64,000 bases of DNA from Arcanobacterium sp. (GTDB lineage Bacteria > Actinomycetota > Actinomycetes > Actinomycetales > Actinomycetaceae). The position numbers and the translations under genes are program-made. Below the pieces are notes generated by a model, which ran no database searches, had not been told where the DNA came from, and saw only the letters and a program-made list of their open reading frames with translations. Positions 1 through 8,974 of the stretch are shown piece by piece. The stretch covers positions 1 to 64,000 of the forward strand of contig JALFSN010000005.1 of NCBI GenBank assembly GCA_022778805.1. The letters run 5' to 3'. Numbering within the stretch: the stretch's first letter is position 1; each line of letters opens with the position of its first letter.

Positions 1-67
1 AGTGAGCAAAGTAAATCCGGTTTTGGTATCTGCTATCAATTTGCTATCAAATGCCCCGTTTCCGCTT
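1..67. other. Flank of guaA 3' end, possible integration-site sequence
   Basis: This short stretch lies just beyond the guaA stop codon and its hairpin. It contains a near-repeat: TGCTATCAAT at about 31-40 and TGCTATCAAAT at about 43-53, with a related TGGTATC just before. No coding frame is recognisable. The 3' end of guaA is a known integration hotspot for genomic islands, and repeated arm-like sequences next to it would fit an island end. The window stops here, so this is only a suggestion. Confidence 0.3.
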
Positions 68-103
68 CAAAAACCCAGTGTTTTCAAGGCTTTGCGGGTT
101 TTG
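68..103 (-). terminator. Hairpin after guaA, likely terminator
   Basis: The arms CAAAAACCC (68-76) and GGGTTTTG (96-103) are inverted repeats separated by about 19 bases. On the minus strand the second arm runs into GGGTTTTTG, so the element can act as an intrinsic terminator for guaA, whose stop codon is five bases away. Confidence 0.55.
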
Positions 104-107
104 TCAG

Positions 108-1736
108 TTATTCCCACTCAATCGTCCCTGGGGGCTTTGACGTGACGTCGAGTACCACGCGATTGATCTCACGCACCTCATTCGTAATCCGATTTGAGAT
201 CTTGCTGAGTAAATCGTACGGCAGCCTACTCCAGTCGGCACTCATAGCATCTTCACTGCTCACTGGGCGCAAGACCACCGGATGCCCGTAGCTACGCCCA
301 TCGCCCTGCACCCCCACGGAGCGCACATCGGCCAGCAGTACCACCGGACACTGCCAGATCTCTCGATCCAGCCCCGCCCGAGTGAGCTCTTCACGCACAA
401 TCGCGTCAGCAGCACGCAAAATACGCAGTCGCTCTGGCGTGATCTCGCCAATGATACGAATCGCCAAGCCAGGGCCAGGGAACGGCTGACGCCACACCAG
501 ATTGCTGGGCAAACCAAGCTCCATGCCAATCGCCCGCACCTCGTCTTTGAACAGCGAGCGCAACGGCTCAATCAGCTCAAAGTCGAGATCATCTGGAAGC
601 CCTCCCACATTGTGATGAGATTTGATGTTGGCCGTGCCGTCGCCACCACCGCTTTCTACCACGTCTGGATACAGAGTGCCCTGCACTAAGAATTTCACTT
701 CGCGCCCATTCGCACCTGCTTCTTTCACAATCTCACGCTGGGCGGCCTCAAAGCTGCGAATAAATTCGCGGCCGATAATTTTGCGCTTGCGCTCCGGCTC
801 GCTCACCCCTGCAAGGGCGTTCAAGAAGCGCTCGCTCTCGTCCACAGGCATAATTTTCATGCCGCGCGCTGCGGCGTAATCGTTAATCACCTGTTCACGC
901 TCGCCCTCGCGCAGCAGACCGTGATCGACGAATACACAGGTGAGCTGGTCGCCTATAGCGCGATGTACCAGCGCGGCTGCCACTGAGGAATCCACTCCGC
1001 CGCTCAAACCGCAGATTACCCAGGCATCGCCTACCTTTTCACGGATGGCACGCACCTGATCGTCGATGATAGAGCCAGGAGCCCAATTGGGCGCCAACCC
1101 AGCGCCGTCACGAAGGAACTTCCGGAAAAGCTCATTGCCATTCTCGCTGTTGCGCGCCTCGGGATGCCATTGGACGCCATAGAGACGTCGCTCGCGATTT
1201 TCAAATGCTGCCACTGGCGCTCCTGGCGTGCTCGCCGTCACCGTAAAGCCATGGGGAGCGCGGGTGACGGCGTCTCCGTGGCTCATCCACACGGATTTTT
1301 CACCGCTCTCTCCACTCGTCAGCACTGCATGTACGCCACTAGCCGGATTGAGCTGCGCCGTCGTCGCGCCATATTCGCTCGTTCCCGTTTCCGCTACCGT
1401 ACCGCCAAGCTCCTGAGCCATCTGCTGAAAGCCATAGCAAATACCCAATACCGGCACGCCCGCTTCCAAGAGAGCACGGTCTAAACGGGGCGACCCTGGC
1501 ACGTACACCGAAGCGGGGCCTCCGGAGAGAATGATAGCTGACGGCTGTTTCGCCAAAATTTTCTCAGCGCTCCATGAATGCGGCACGAGCTCCGAATAGT
1601 AGCCCACATCACGCACCCGTCGTGCAATCAACTGAGCATATTGGGCTCCGTTATCCACCACGACCACAGGGCGACGTGCACCGCGCACATCAGGCGCTAC
1701 GGACACTGCTTGACCATCACGATGATTTCCTGCCAT
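108..1736 (-). CDS. guaA: GMP synthase (glutamine-hydrolysing)
   Basis: GuaA makes GMP from XMP, ATP and glutamine in the cytoplasm, the last step of guanine nucleotide synthesis. The 542-residue protein has the usual layout. An N-terminal class I glutamine amidotransferase domain carries the nucleophile in GICYGFQQM (Cys about 100) and the HPE motif in QWHPEA (about residue 190). The ATP pyrophosphatase domain has the P-loop SGGVDSS near residue 245. The C-terminal dimerisation domain ends in KPPGTIEWE, the normal family ending, so the gene is complete. It is followed by a hairpin. The window's purine block lies 40 kb away, so guaA is not part of that operon. Confidence 0.97.
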   Translation of the reverse strand: MAGNHRDGQAVSVAPDVRGARRPVVVVDNGAQYAQLIARRVRDVGYYSELVPHSWSAEKILAKQPSAIILSGGPASVYVPGSPRLDRALLEAGVPVLGICYGFQQMAQELGGTVAETGTSEYGATTAQLNPASGVHAVLTSGESGEKSVWMSHGDAVTRAPHGFTVTASTPGAPVAAFENRERRLYGVQWHPEARNSENGNELFRKFLRDGAGLAPNWAPGSIIDDQVRAIREKVGDAWVICGLSGGVDSSVAAALVHRAIGDQLTCVFVDHGLLREGEREQVINDYAAARGMKIMPVDESERFLNALAGVSEPERKRKIIGREFIRSFEAAQREIVKEAGANGREVKFLVQGTLYPDVVESGGGDGTANIKSHHNVGGLPDDLDFELIEPLRSLFKDEVRAIGMELGLPSNLVWRQPFPGPGLAIRIIGEITPERLRILRAADAIVREELTRAGLDREIWQCPVVLLADVRSVGVQGDGRSYGHPVVLRPVSSEDAMSADWSRLPYDLLSKISNRITNEVREINRVVLDVTSKPPGTIEWE

Positions 1737-1855
1737 AGCACTAAGCCTAGCGGATGCAGCGGAGTTTCCAGCACTCAGCCCGCCATCGCGATATTCAACA
1801 CTCCCCTTTCGACTCCCGCTCGTAGCTTCTCCCTCCTTTTCTCGCGGCTTGCCCT

Positions 1856-3025
1856 TTATTCCTCCAGCGCGAGCTCTCTAGCCGATTCGCAGCACACATG
1901 TTCGCCGGTCACGGGATCGTCAAAATCGAGCTGCGCCGCTAAAAGCTGGAGAGGATACGGACGGGCGGCAGACTGTGCTGGCGTGAGCACCCGCGGGTAG
2001 ATAGGATCACCACAAATCGGGGCTCCGAGTTCGTTCATGGCCACCCGCAGTTGATGAGTAAATCCGGTGTGGGGATACAGCGTATATAGGCCGAGGCCAT
2101 AGCCCAGCTCGCGAGTCAGTGTGATATCCGTGACGGCGTTCATCTGGGTGCGCGTTATTGGACGTCGGCGTTCTCCGTAGTAGCTGCCAACATATCCATG
2201 ATTGTGCTCATCTCCGGTGCTGCATACGCCGTGGTTAGCGTATCCACTCTGGCCAATGTATCCGCCTTGATCGGTGAGAGAACCACTCCCTTTACCAGTG
2301 GGGACATGACCAGTGACGGCGGTGCCTACCTCGGCATGACGCCGCCGCGAATCTGCCGCTATGACGTGTACCTGTAGCTGACCATCCGTTTTGTGCAGCG
2401 TGAGTTCGCTGTGCCAGGTCGTTCCGGCGTGCGCCGCAATCTTGCCCTGAGCTGACAGCACTATTGGCGCTATTGCGCGATAGACTTTGCTAATCCGGCG
2501 GCGTTCAAAGAGCATCTGATACGCTCCCCTCCACTGCGGAGATTTAACGAAAAGTAAGAGACCAGCAGTTTCCAAATCGAGCCGGTGAGCCGCCACCAGC
2601 AGATCATTATGAAACTGCCGGCGCGCCGTCACTAAAGCGCTCTGCGCCACATGCGACCCTTTAGGTACGCTCGCCATTCCGTGTGGTTTATCCACCACAA
2701 CGAATCGCTCATTTTCAGCCACCACCGGAAGCTCTAGCGGCTGTGCCGGCTCGTCGAGAACTGGGCGGAATACCCACACTCGTTCTCCGGCATGGTACGC
2801 ATCATCCGCTTTCAGAGCGACATTGTGCCCTGCGTAGACATCCGAGCGGCTGAGCAGCTCTAGCCCCTCACGTCCAAAGCGATATTCAAACCACTCACCC
2901 AGCGTGCTCCACTGCCCATCTGGCAAGCGCAAGGGAGCGGCATTGATCCCGTTGCGAAGTGGCGGTTGTATTCGCCGCCGCTTCTCGCTGCGCCGCACTG
3001 ATCGACTTGCACGTTTCCCACTCAT
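1856..3025 (-). CDS. RluA-family pseudouridine synthase with an internal insertion
   Basis: This enzyme isomerises uridine to pseudouridine in RNA, probably rRNA. The signature HRLDLETAG (catalytic Asp about residue 150) and the later [12 protein letters not shown] segment place it in the RluA/RluD family. An S4-like N-terminal region (about 35-90) precedes the catalytic domain. At 389 residues it is longer than a minimal RluA, mainly because of a Gly/Ser/Tyr/His-rich segment at about 226-292 (containing [19 protein letters not shown]) that looks like a low-complexity insertion in a loop. It lies about 120 bases upstream of guaA on the same strand. Substrate position cannot be assigned. Confidence 0.88.
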   Translation of the reverse strand: MSGKRASRSVRRSEKRRRIQPPLRNGINAAPLRLPDGQWSTLGEWFEYRFGREGLELLSRSDVYAGHNVALKADDAYHAGERVWVFRPVLDEPAQPLELPVVAENERFVVVDKPHGMASVPKGSHVAQSALVTARRQFHNDLLVAAHRLDLETAGLLLFVKSPQWRGAYQMLFERRRISKVYRAIAPIVLSAQGKIAAHAGTTWHSELTLHKTDGQLQVHVIAADSRRRHAEVGTAVTGHVPTGKGSGSLTDQGGYIGQSGYANHGVCSTGDEHNHGYVGSYYGERRRPITRTQMNAVTDITLTRELGYGLGLYTLYPHTGFTHQLRVAMNELGAPICGDPIYPRVLTPAQSAARPYPLQLLAAQLDFDDPVTGEHVCCESARELALEE

Positions 3026-3466
3026 CCCCGCTAGCCTAGCAAACGACGAACGCAGCGCCGCACACTACGCGATACTCTCCGGCTTGCAGACACGCCGTGC
3101 TCTACATCATTGTGCACATGCCCTGTGGCTCTCTATCGTGCAGCGCCTGGTAGAGAGAAAAGTCACGAGGTTACTACGGAGGCTACTACAAGCCAGAAGA
3201 CGCCGAACAGAGAGCAGAATATGAAATTGGAGAAAATATGCGCGCGAACGCCCACAATGCTCGCCGAACGTGAGACACTGAAAGAAGTGCGTACACGTAT
3301 CTTTATCGCTGCGCAAGCACTGGCTGAAGTTCGTCACCTGTGTGAGATAGGTTCACCACCTGAGGAATGGTAGGCGGCGCCTTACGAAGACGGGTTTGCG
3401 AAGACGACCAGAGGATATGACGCGCAGTCATGAACGAAGCTAAGAGGCTTGAAAGAGAGGATTCCC
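3026..3466. other. Intergenic region between the pseudouridine synthase and pta
   Basis: The two flanking genes diverge here, so both promoters should lie in this 441-base spacer. I see two tandem duplications: a 12-base unit at 3167-3190 (GAGGTTACTACG / GAGGCTACTACA) and a 14-base unit at about 3382-3409 built on CGAAGACG. A plus-strand frame of 50-87 codons ends at 3373, but it has no recognisable homology and I do not call it. Confidence 0.5.
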
Positions 3467-5140
3467 GTGGCGAAGAGTCTGTATTTTACAGCTGCGGAAA
3501 CGGGCGTTGGCACACGCGCTATCGCCCAAGCATGCATTGAAAAATTGCGCGAACATTACCCTCATCTAGGGGTTTTTCGGACGTTCACAAACGGGGCCAT
3601 CGACGCCGATGAGCCTTTCCTCTCCCTTCTAGATAGCGCTGGACTCGCCACAGAACGCGACGTGGCATGGGGCACCACACGCCAGGCCTATGTGGCCAAC
3701 GAAGATGCCGCCATGGTGACACTCGTCAAACGGTACACGGATTATGCCGCCAAGCACGACGCCATCTTTATTGTGGGACTGCTAGATTCCGACCCAATCT
3801 ACCCTGGAATGCTCGCCCGCACTGGTCGCGCCGCAGCAAACTTAGGCGCCACAGTGGTGCCGGTCATCTCCGGTTCTCTGCGCACGCTAGATGAAATATC
3901 TACCGCGGCGCACCTCACCGTTAAGGAAATGAGCCAGGAGCATGCCCCTACCAGCGCCATCATCGTAAGTGACGCCCCTGCCGAGCTCACCCACTCTTTG
4001 CCAAGCGATTCTTCACATCGCACCATCATTGCTTTCGCCGAGGGGGTACAGCGGAGCGTGGACGACGCAAACGCCGCAATACTCGTGGCAGCTATGGAAC
4101 AGGAATCGCACGTCGTCACCCCACTGAGCTTTACTGCGGGATTGATTGAAAGAGCGCGTTCTCTCCGGCAGCGCATTGTGCTTCCGGAGAGCGACGATGA
4201 TCGAGTGCTCACCGCAGCAGCTGAACTTATAGAGCGCGAAGTGGCCGATATTATCTTGCTCGGAGATGCTGACGCCGTAGCCCAGCGCGCAAATGCTTTG
4301 GATATTGATCTGAGCAAGGCCACAGTCATCTCGCCTGAGAATCCGGAGCTGCTGGAGAAATATGCCACGAAGTTCGCCCAGTTGCGCGCAAAGAAAGGCA
4401 TCAGCTACGAGCAGGCGTTGGAAAAGGTAAAAGACATCTCCTATTTCGGCACCATGATGGTCTATATGGATGACGCCGATGGAATGGTCTCAGGGGCAGC
4501 ACACACTACGGCTCACACTATCGTGCCCAGTTTCCAAACGATTAAGACAAAACCCACTGTTGATCTGGTGAGTTCGTGTTTCTTGATGCTCATGGAAGAT
4601 CGCGTGTATGTGTATGCCGACTGTGCGGTGACGCCGAACCCCACCCCCGCTGAACTCGCCTCAATCGCTATCAGCTCTGCCGAAACGGCGCAGGCATTCG
4701 GCGTCGAACCACGCATCGCTATGCTGTCTTACTCCACGGGTACATCCGGCAAGGGGCCAAGCGTCGATGCCGTCGTAGAAGCTACAAAAATTGCCAAAGA
4801 GCGCCGTCCCGACCTGCTGATTGAGGGGCCGATCCAGTATGACGCCGCCGTCAATCCTGCCGTAGCGGAGAAAAAATTGCCAGGATCCCCCGTAGCCGGA
4901 CGAGCGACAGTGTTCGTTTTCCCTGATCTCAATGCCGGCAATATCGGATACAAAGCCGTGCAGCGTTCTAGCGGAGCAGTAGCCGTTGGTCCTGTGCTTC
5001 AAGGGCTCAATAAACCAGTCAATGACCTATCGCGTGGAGCTTTGGTAGAAGATATCGTCAATACTGTGGCGATCACGGCTATTCAAGCCCAAGTCACTCA
5101 GCAAACACAGGGCACAGCGCAGACACAACGCAGATTTTAA
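3467..5140 (+). CDS. pta: Phosphate acetyltransferase
   Basis: Pta converts acetyl-CoA and phosphate to acetyl phosphate, feeding AckA for ATP production from acetate overflow. The chosen GTG start is preceded by GAGAGGA at a good distance. An upstream in-frame TTG at 3449 lacks such a site. The 557-residue protein has the long Pta layout: an N-terminal P-loop-like domain whose nucleotide motif is degenerate (AAETGVGT, no GK[ST]), a middle region, and the C-terminal acetyl/butyryl phosphotransferase domain from about residue 225 (IVLPESDDDRVLTAA to the end). The middle part is shorter than in the roughly 700-residue enzymes of other bacteria. ackA follows 20 bases later, so the two form an operon. 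Confidence 0.95.
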   Translation: MAKSLYFTAAETGVGTRAIAQACIEKLREHYPHLGVFRTFTNGAIDADEPFLSLLDSAGLATERDVAWGTTRQAYVANEDAAMVTLVKRYTDYAAKHDAIFIVGLLDSDPIYPGMLARTGRAAANLGATVVPVISGSLRTLDEISTAAHLTVKEMSQEHAPTSAIIVSDAPAELTHSLPSDSSHRTIIAFAEGVQRSVDDANAAILVAAMEQESHVVTPLSFTAGLIERARSLRQRIVLPESDDDRVLTAAAELIEREVADIILLGDADAVAQRANALDIDLSKATVISPENPELLEKYATKFAQLRAKKGISYEQALEKVKDISYFGTMMVYMDDADGMVSGAAHTTAHTIVPSFQTIKTKPTVDLVSSCFLMLMEDRVYVYADCAVTPNPTPAELASIAISSAETAQAFGVEPRIAMLSYSTGTSGKGPSVDAVVEATKIAKERRPDLLIEGPIQYDAAVNPAVAEKKLPGSPVAGRATVFVFPDLNAGNIGYKAVQRSSGAVAVGPVLQGLNKPVNDLSRGALVEDIVNTVAITAIQAQVTQQTQGTAQTQRRF

Positions 5141-5160
5141 GACTTTAAGAGGAAAGAAAT

Positions 5161-6339
5161 ATGTCAGTTCTCGTGATTAACTCAGGATCAAGTTCTATTA
5201 AATACCAGCTCATTGATCCCGTCAGCGGTCAGAGCGTCGCCAATGGTCTGGTGGAGCGTATCGGGGAAGATCTCGGTCACTATCAACACACATACGGCGG
5301 CACCACTACGGATATTGAAGAACCCGTTCCCGATCATGGCGTTGGACTGAGAAAAGTCCTGGAGCTTTTCAACACTGCTGGACCGAGCTTAGAAAACGCC
5401 GGTATCAAGGCTATTGGGCATCGCGTGGTGCAAGGGGGGAAATACTTCAATAAGGCTGCACTCATTGATGATGCCGTCGTAAGCCGCATCCGCCAGCTTA
5501 TCCCGCTGGGCCCCTTGCACAATCCTGCCCATCTCAAGGGAATTGAGGTGGCGCGTGAGCTGTTTGCAGAGATTCCTAATGTCGCCGTCTTCGACACCGC
5601 TTTTTTCCAGGATCTGCCCGCTGAAGCAGCTCTGTATGCGCTTGAGCGCAACGTGGCCGAAAAATATGAGATTCGCCGCTACGGGGCACATGGCACCTCG
5701 CATAAATTTGTGAGTTCGCAGGTGAGCGAGATTCTCGGGCGGGATGATCTGAAGCAGATTGTCTTACACCTCGGCAATGGGGCTTCTGCTTCCGCCGTCG
5801 TTGCCGGACGCGCTATTGATACCTCCATGGGACTCACCCCGCTGGAGGGATTAGTGATGGGTGGCCGTACGGGCGATATCGACCCTGCGGCAGTGTTTCA
5901 TTTACAGCGAGTAGCAGGCATGAGCGTCGATGACGTCGATGAGCTATTCAATAAGCGCAGTGGCCTGAAAGGGCTCACTGGGGAAAACGACATGCGCACT
6001 GTGTGGAAGATGGCGGATGCAGGAGATCAACGTGCCCACGAGGCCATTGATATCTACGTTCACCGCATCGTGCACTATATTGGTGCCTACACAGCAGAAA
6101 TGGGCGGCGTGGGCGTGATTACTTTCACTGCTGGCATAGGAGAAAATGACGCCCGACTGCGTGCCAAGATCCTTGATCGCCTCGCCGTTTTTGGGGTGAC
6201 AGTGGATGCCGATGCCAATCAGCCGCACACCAAAGTCCCCACCACGATCTCCGCCGCGGACTCTGCAGTGCGCGTCATGGTGGTGCCTACCAACGAAGAG
6301 TTGGCAATCGCTCGCGAAGCAATGGATCTCATTAGCTGA
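5161..6339 (+). CDS. ackA: Acetate kinase
   Basis: AckA transfers phosphate from acetyl phosphate to ADP, completing the pta-ackA route to acetate and ATP. The 392-residue protein is of normal length and shows the family landmarks: VINSGSSSIKYQL at the N-terminus, the phosphate-binding HLGNGAS segment near residue 203, GGRTGDIDP near 238 and FTAGIGEN near 323. The ATG is preceded by AAGAGGAAAG. It sits 20 bases after pta and is followed by a strong hairpin. Confidence 0.97.
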   Translation: MSVLVINSGSSSIKYQLIDPVSGQSVANGLVERIGEDLGHYQHTYGGTTTDIEEPVPDHGVGLRKVLELFNTAGPSLENAGIKAIGHRVVQGGKYFNKAALIDDAVVSRIRQLIPLGPLHNPAHLKGIEVARELFAEIPNVAVFDTAFFQDLPAEAALYALERNVAEKYEIRRYGAHGTSHKFVSSQVSEILGRDDLKQIVLHLGNGASASAVVAGRAIDTSMGLTPLEGLVMGGRTGDIDPAAVFHLQRVAGMSVDDVDELFNKRSGLKGLTGENDMRTVWKMADAGDQRAHEAIDIYVHRIVHYIGAYTAEMGGVGVITFTAGIGENDARLRAKILDRLAVFGVTVDADANQPHTKVPTTISAADSAVRVMVVPTNEELAIAREAMDLIS

Positions 6340-6372
6340 GCTGCCCCGCAGCTGACCTCTTGAGGAAATAAC

Positions 6373-6406
6373 AGCGCAGCTGTGCCGATGCTGGCACAGC
6401 TGCGCT
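6373..6406 (+). terminator. Hairpin after ackA
   Basis: A perfect 14-base-pair stem (6373-6386 with 6393-6406) closes a six-base loop 33 bases after the ackA stop. There is no strong T-run after it. It is very likely the 3' end of the pta-ackA transcript. Confidence 0.75.
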
Positions 6407-6601
6407 CATATGTCTCTAGGGCGGAGTCTGCAAAGACTACACGCAGTCTGTGCACAAGAGGCACGGCAGTTAGCTGCGCTGAACGGAGATATCTATATGC
6501 AGGGCTACCGTGTAGGAGCGCTCGGCAGGAGCGGTGCAGCGAACACCACTGCACCAGGCAGCTTCTCATTCGTTTCCAACTCGCAGCCGCTGACGAGGAC
6601 T

Positions 6602-6616
6602 TATAGAATATTGAGC
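6602..6616 (+). promoter_or_regulatory. -10 element of a likely leaderless mrp transcript
   Basis: TATAGAAT at 6602-6609 lies seven bases before the ATG at 6617, and no ribosome binding site is present. This spacing would put the transcription start at the start codon. Leaderless mRNAs are common in Actinomycetota. The -35 region is weak. Confidence 0.45.
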
Positions 6617-7756
6617 ATGTCTGTAACAGAAGAGCAGGTGCGCGAAGCGCTCACACACGTGATAGATCCTGAAATTCGTCGTCCCATCACCGATCTTAAT
6701 ATGGTGCGTTCTGTACACGTCGGTGCCGATGGCGCCGTGGAGGTGGAGATTAGGCTTACAGTGGCAGGATGCCCGATGGCTACGACGATTGAATCAGATG
6801 TCAAGGATGCCGTGGCACACCTTGATGGCGTGAGCAGCGTCAGCGTCGTCACGACCGCCATGACCCCAGAAGAGCAGAAACAACTGCGTGAGCAGCTGCG
6901 CGGTACCGAAGAACCCGTGATTCCTTTCGCGCAAAGCGGTTCGCTCACGCGCGTCTATGCGATCTCCAGCGGCAAAGGGGGCGTAGGCAAGAGCTCCATG
7001 ACGGTCAATCTAGCGACTGCTATGGCAGCACAAGGCCTACACGTGGGCGTGGTGGACGCCGATATTTATGGCTTCTCTATTCCACAGATGCTCGGCGTCA
7101 CGACTCCCCCACAAGTGGTCGATAATATGATCATTCCGCCAGTAGCACACGGGGTAAAAGTGATTTCCATCGGCATGTTTATGCAGGAAAATACGCCCGT
7201 CGTATGGCGTGGTCCGATGCTGCACCGCGCGTTGGAGCAGTTCTTTGCCGATGTCTACTGGGGCGATTTGGATGCGTTGCTAATTGATCTGCCGCCAGGC
7301 ACTGGCGATATCGCTATCTCGGTGGCACAGCTCATTCCTAACGCCGAACTTGTGGTAGTGACGACGCCGCAGGCAGCGGCTGCTGAAGTCGCAGAGCGAG
7401 CTGGCATGATGGCTAAGCAGACGAAACAGCGCGTCGTAGGCGTAATTGAGAATATGAGCTATCTGGCCATGCCAGACGGTACACATATGCCACTTTTCGG
7501 CACCGGTGGAGGGGAAGTCGTCGCCAACCAACTTGGACAAATTCTCGGCTATTCTATCCCTGTCTTAGCTCATGTTCCTCTCGAGCAAGCGCTTCGTGAA
7601 GGCGGCGATCATGGCACTCCCCTTGCCGTTCAAGAACACGACTCTGTGGCTGCACGAGAGATGCGTGCGGCCGCTACACTGCTCGCCCATCGAGCTCGCG
7701 GTCTAGCTGGGCGCAAGCTTGGAGTGACGCCGGTATCCGGATCTGGGCAAAGCTGA
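6617..7756 (+). CDS. mrp: Mrp/NBP35-family iron-sulfur cluster carrier ATPase
   Basis: Mrp-type proteins bind and deliver Fe-S clusters using a MinD-like ATPase. The N-terminal MIP18/DUF59 domain (about residues 1-90, starting MSVTEEQVREALTHVIDPEI) is followed by the ATPase domain with the deviant Walker A SSGKGGVGKSS (about 118) and DADIYGFSIPQ. The reading frame extends 69 codons upstream, but that part has no homology and the MIP18 domain begins at this ATG. The promoter position suggests a leaderless message. It is a single-gene unit ending at a small hairpin; the methyltransferase gene is 200 bases further on. Confidence 0.9.
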   Translation: MSVTEEQVREALTHVIDPEIRRPITDLNMVRSVHVGADGAVEVEIRLTVAGCPMATTIESDVKDAVAHLDGVSSVSVVTTAMTPEEQKQLREQLRGTEEPVIPFAQSGSLTRVYAISSGKGGVGKSSMTVNLATAMAAQGLHVGVVDADIYGFSIPQMLGVTTPPQVVDNMIIPPVAHGVKVISIGMFMQENTPVVWRGPMLHRALEQFFADVYWGDLDALLIDLPPGTGDIAISVAQLIPNAELVVVTTPQAAAAEVAERAGMMAKQTKQRVVGVIENMSYLAMPDGTHMPLFGTGGGEVVANQLGQILGYSIPVLAHVPLEQALREGGDHGTPLAVQEHDSVAAREMRAAATLLAHRARGLAGRKLGVTPVSGSGQS

Positions 7757-7789
7757 GATGAAGCACTAAGGAATTCAGCGCCTCATCTC
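7755..7789 (+). terminator. Hairpin after mrp
   Basis: GAGATGA at 7755-7761, overlapping the stop codon, pairs with TCATCTC at 7783-7789. The stem is only seven base pairs with a long loop and no T-run, so this is a weak terminator candidate. Confidence 0.35.
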
Positions 7790-7956
7790 GGCGCCGCCCG
7801 AAAGAATTGCCATCAGACTCAAAAGGTTGCCATCGAACTGCGCGCCTCGTGCCCACCCACCGGCCTTATGCAGCGCTGAACGTGCCAGTGGCGACGCGGA
7901 TAATGCTCCATGGAGCAAGCTCAGGTAAACTGAACAGACGAGATGAAGGAGCACCG

Positions 7957-8607
7957 ATGGCACAGGTACATGAAAAAGCTGCCTCCTGGTTGTATGCAGA
8001 AGAAGCCGTGTTGGATCAAGACGTCGCACGCGAAGCGCGCGAACATGCCGCAGAGCTTGGAATCGAACCGCTGAGCGTCGCCACCTGCGCCTTTCTCACG
8101 TCCCTTGCGACGCTTCCGTCGGTGCGCACTATCGCTGAGGTAGGAACGGGAACTGGAGTGAGCGGATTGGCTCTGCTCGCTGGCAGTCCAGATTCCACAT
8201 TGACCTCTATTGATGTGGAGCCGGTCGCCCAAAATTATGCACGTGAAGCGTTCGCTGCTCAGGGGGTGCGCTCCGCACGTTTCCGCCTCATAGGCGGCCG
8301 CAGCGCTGATCTGCTCCCTCGCCTTGCCTCTGCCTCATATGATCTCGTTTTAATCGATGGAGATCCTCTTGAAGCTGCCGGAGACGCAGAAGAAGCTCTC
8401 CGGATGCTCAAAGCCGGTGGCATTCTACTTCTTGCACATGCCCTCAACCACGATTTAGTGGCTGATCCGGTACGGCGTGACGCCGTCACTGTAGCGCTGC
8501 GCGACCTCGGCCACGAGCTACTTGCGAATGATGCCGTAGCGGCCAGTCTACTGCCACTGAGCGATGGCATACTTTTAGCCGCGAAAAAATCTAGCGAGAC
8601 AGACTAG
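7957..8607 (+). CDS. O-methyltransferase family protein (SAM-dependent)
   Basis: The 216-residue protein fits the cytosolic caffeoyl-CoA/catechol O-methyltransferase-like family found next to DUF3117 and LOG genes in Actinomycetota. It has a SAM-binding glycine motif EVGTGTGVSGL near residue 60 and an acidic loop SIDVEP after it, then DLVLIDGDP near 130. The start is fixed by GAAGGAG six bases before the ATG; the longer frame upstream lacks a binding site. The natural substrate is unknown. It is convergent with DUF3117. Confidence 0.85.
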   Translation: MAQVHEKAASWLYAEEAVLDQDVAREAREHAAELGIEPLSVATCAFLTSLATLPSVRTIAEVGTGTGVSGLALLAGSPDSTLTSIDVEPVAQNYAREAFAAQGVRSARFRLIGGRSADLLPRLASASYDLVLIDGDPLEAAGDAEEALRMLKAGGILLLAHALNHDLVADPVRRDAVTVALRDLGHELLANDAVAASLLPLSDGILLAAKKSSETD

Positions 8608-8615
8608 CTGCACAA

Positions 8616-8658
8616 GGCTAAACACACATCGCTAAGCGCATCGGGCTAAACGCACATC
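8616..8658. repeat. Short repeats after the methyltransferase gene
   Basis: GGCTAAACACACATC (8616-8630) and GGCTAAACGCACATC (8644-8658) flank a shortened copy, GCTAAGCGCATCG (8631-8643). The array starts eight bases after the stop codon. Confidence 0.7.
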
Positions 8659-8685
8659 AAAAATGAACGTCAAAAATTCTTACCC

Positions 8686-8707
8686 GTGTACGTGCCCACT
8701 CGTACAC
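8686..8707 (-). terminator. Terminator of the DUF3117 gene
   Basis: GTGTACG (8686-8692) and CGTACAC (8701-8707) form a seven-base-pair stem three bases after the DUF3117 stop. Reading the minus strand, the stem is followed within about ten bases by AATTTTT, as in an intrinsic terminator. Confidence 0.6.
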
Positions 8708-8709
8708 AG

Positions 8710-8886
8710 CTACTTTTTGCGTTCCAGTACTGTGCCGAGCACAGCATGAAGCTCTTTCACCTCATCTTCGTTCATCTCTAGCACCATGCGCCCGCCTCCC
8801 TCAAGAGGCATACGGAGCGTGATGCCACGGTTGTCTCGCTCCGCTTCAAGCGGACCGTCACTCGTGCGGGGTTTCATCGCTGCCAT
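8710..8886 (-). CDS. DUF3117 family small protein (58 aa)
   Basis: A small gene found by reading the minus strand directly. The product begins MAAMKPRTSDGPLEAERDNR and contains RMPLEGGGRMVLEMNEDE, the hallmark of the DUF3117 family, which is confined to Actinomycetota and usually 55-60 residues long. AGGAG lies four bases before the ATG. Its place directly downstream of the LOG-family gene is the usual context. Function is unknown. Confidence 0.93.
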   Translation of the reverse strand: MAAMKPRTSDGPLEAERDNRGITLRMPLEGGGRMVLEMNEDEVKELHAVLGTVLERKK

Positions 8887-8974
8887 ACTGCTCCTAACTT
8901 ATACGGCGCTCTTCGGCGTCATATATACGCTTCTAGGCGCCATTTTACACCGAGTTTTCGCCCCTGGCACTACA

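Noticed and set aside
3110-3373. Plus-strand frame of 87 codons (or 50 from an internal ATG) before pta
   Set aside because: No recognisable homology, a weak binding site and overlap with a repeat-containing spacer. It could still be a small gene, but the sequence gives no support.
3467-5140. Degenerate P-loop in Pta as damage
   Set aside because: Long bacterial Pta proteins commonly lack an intact P-loop in this domain; the catalytic C-terminal domain is intact.
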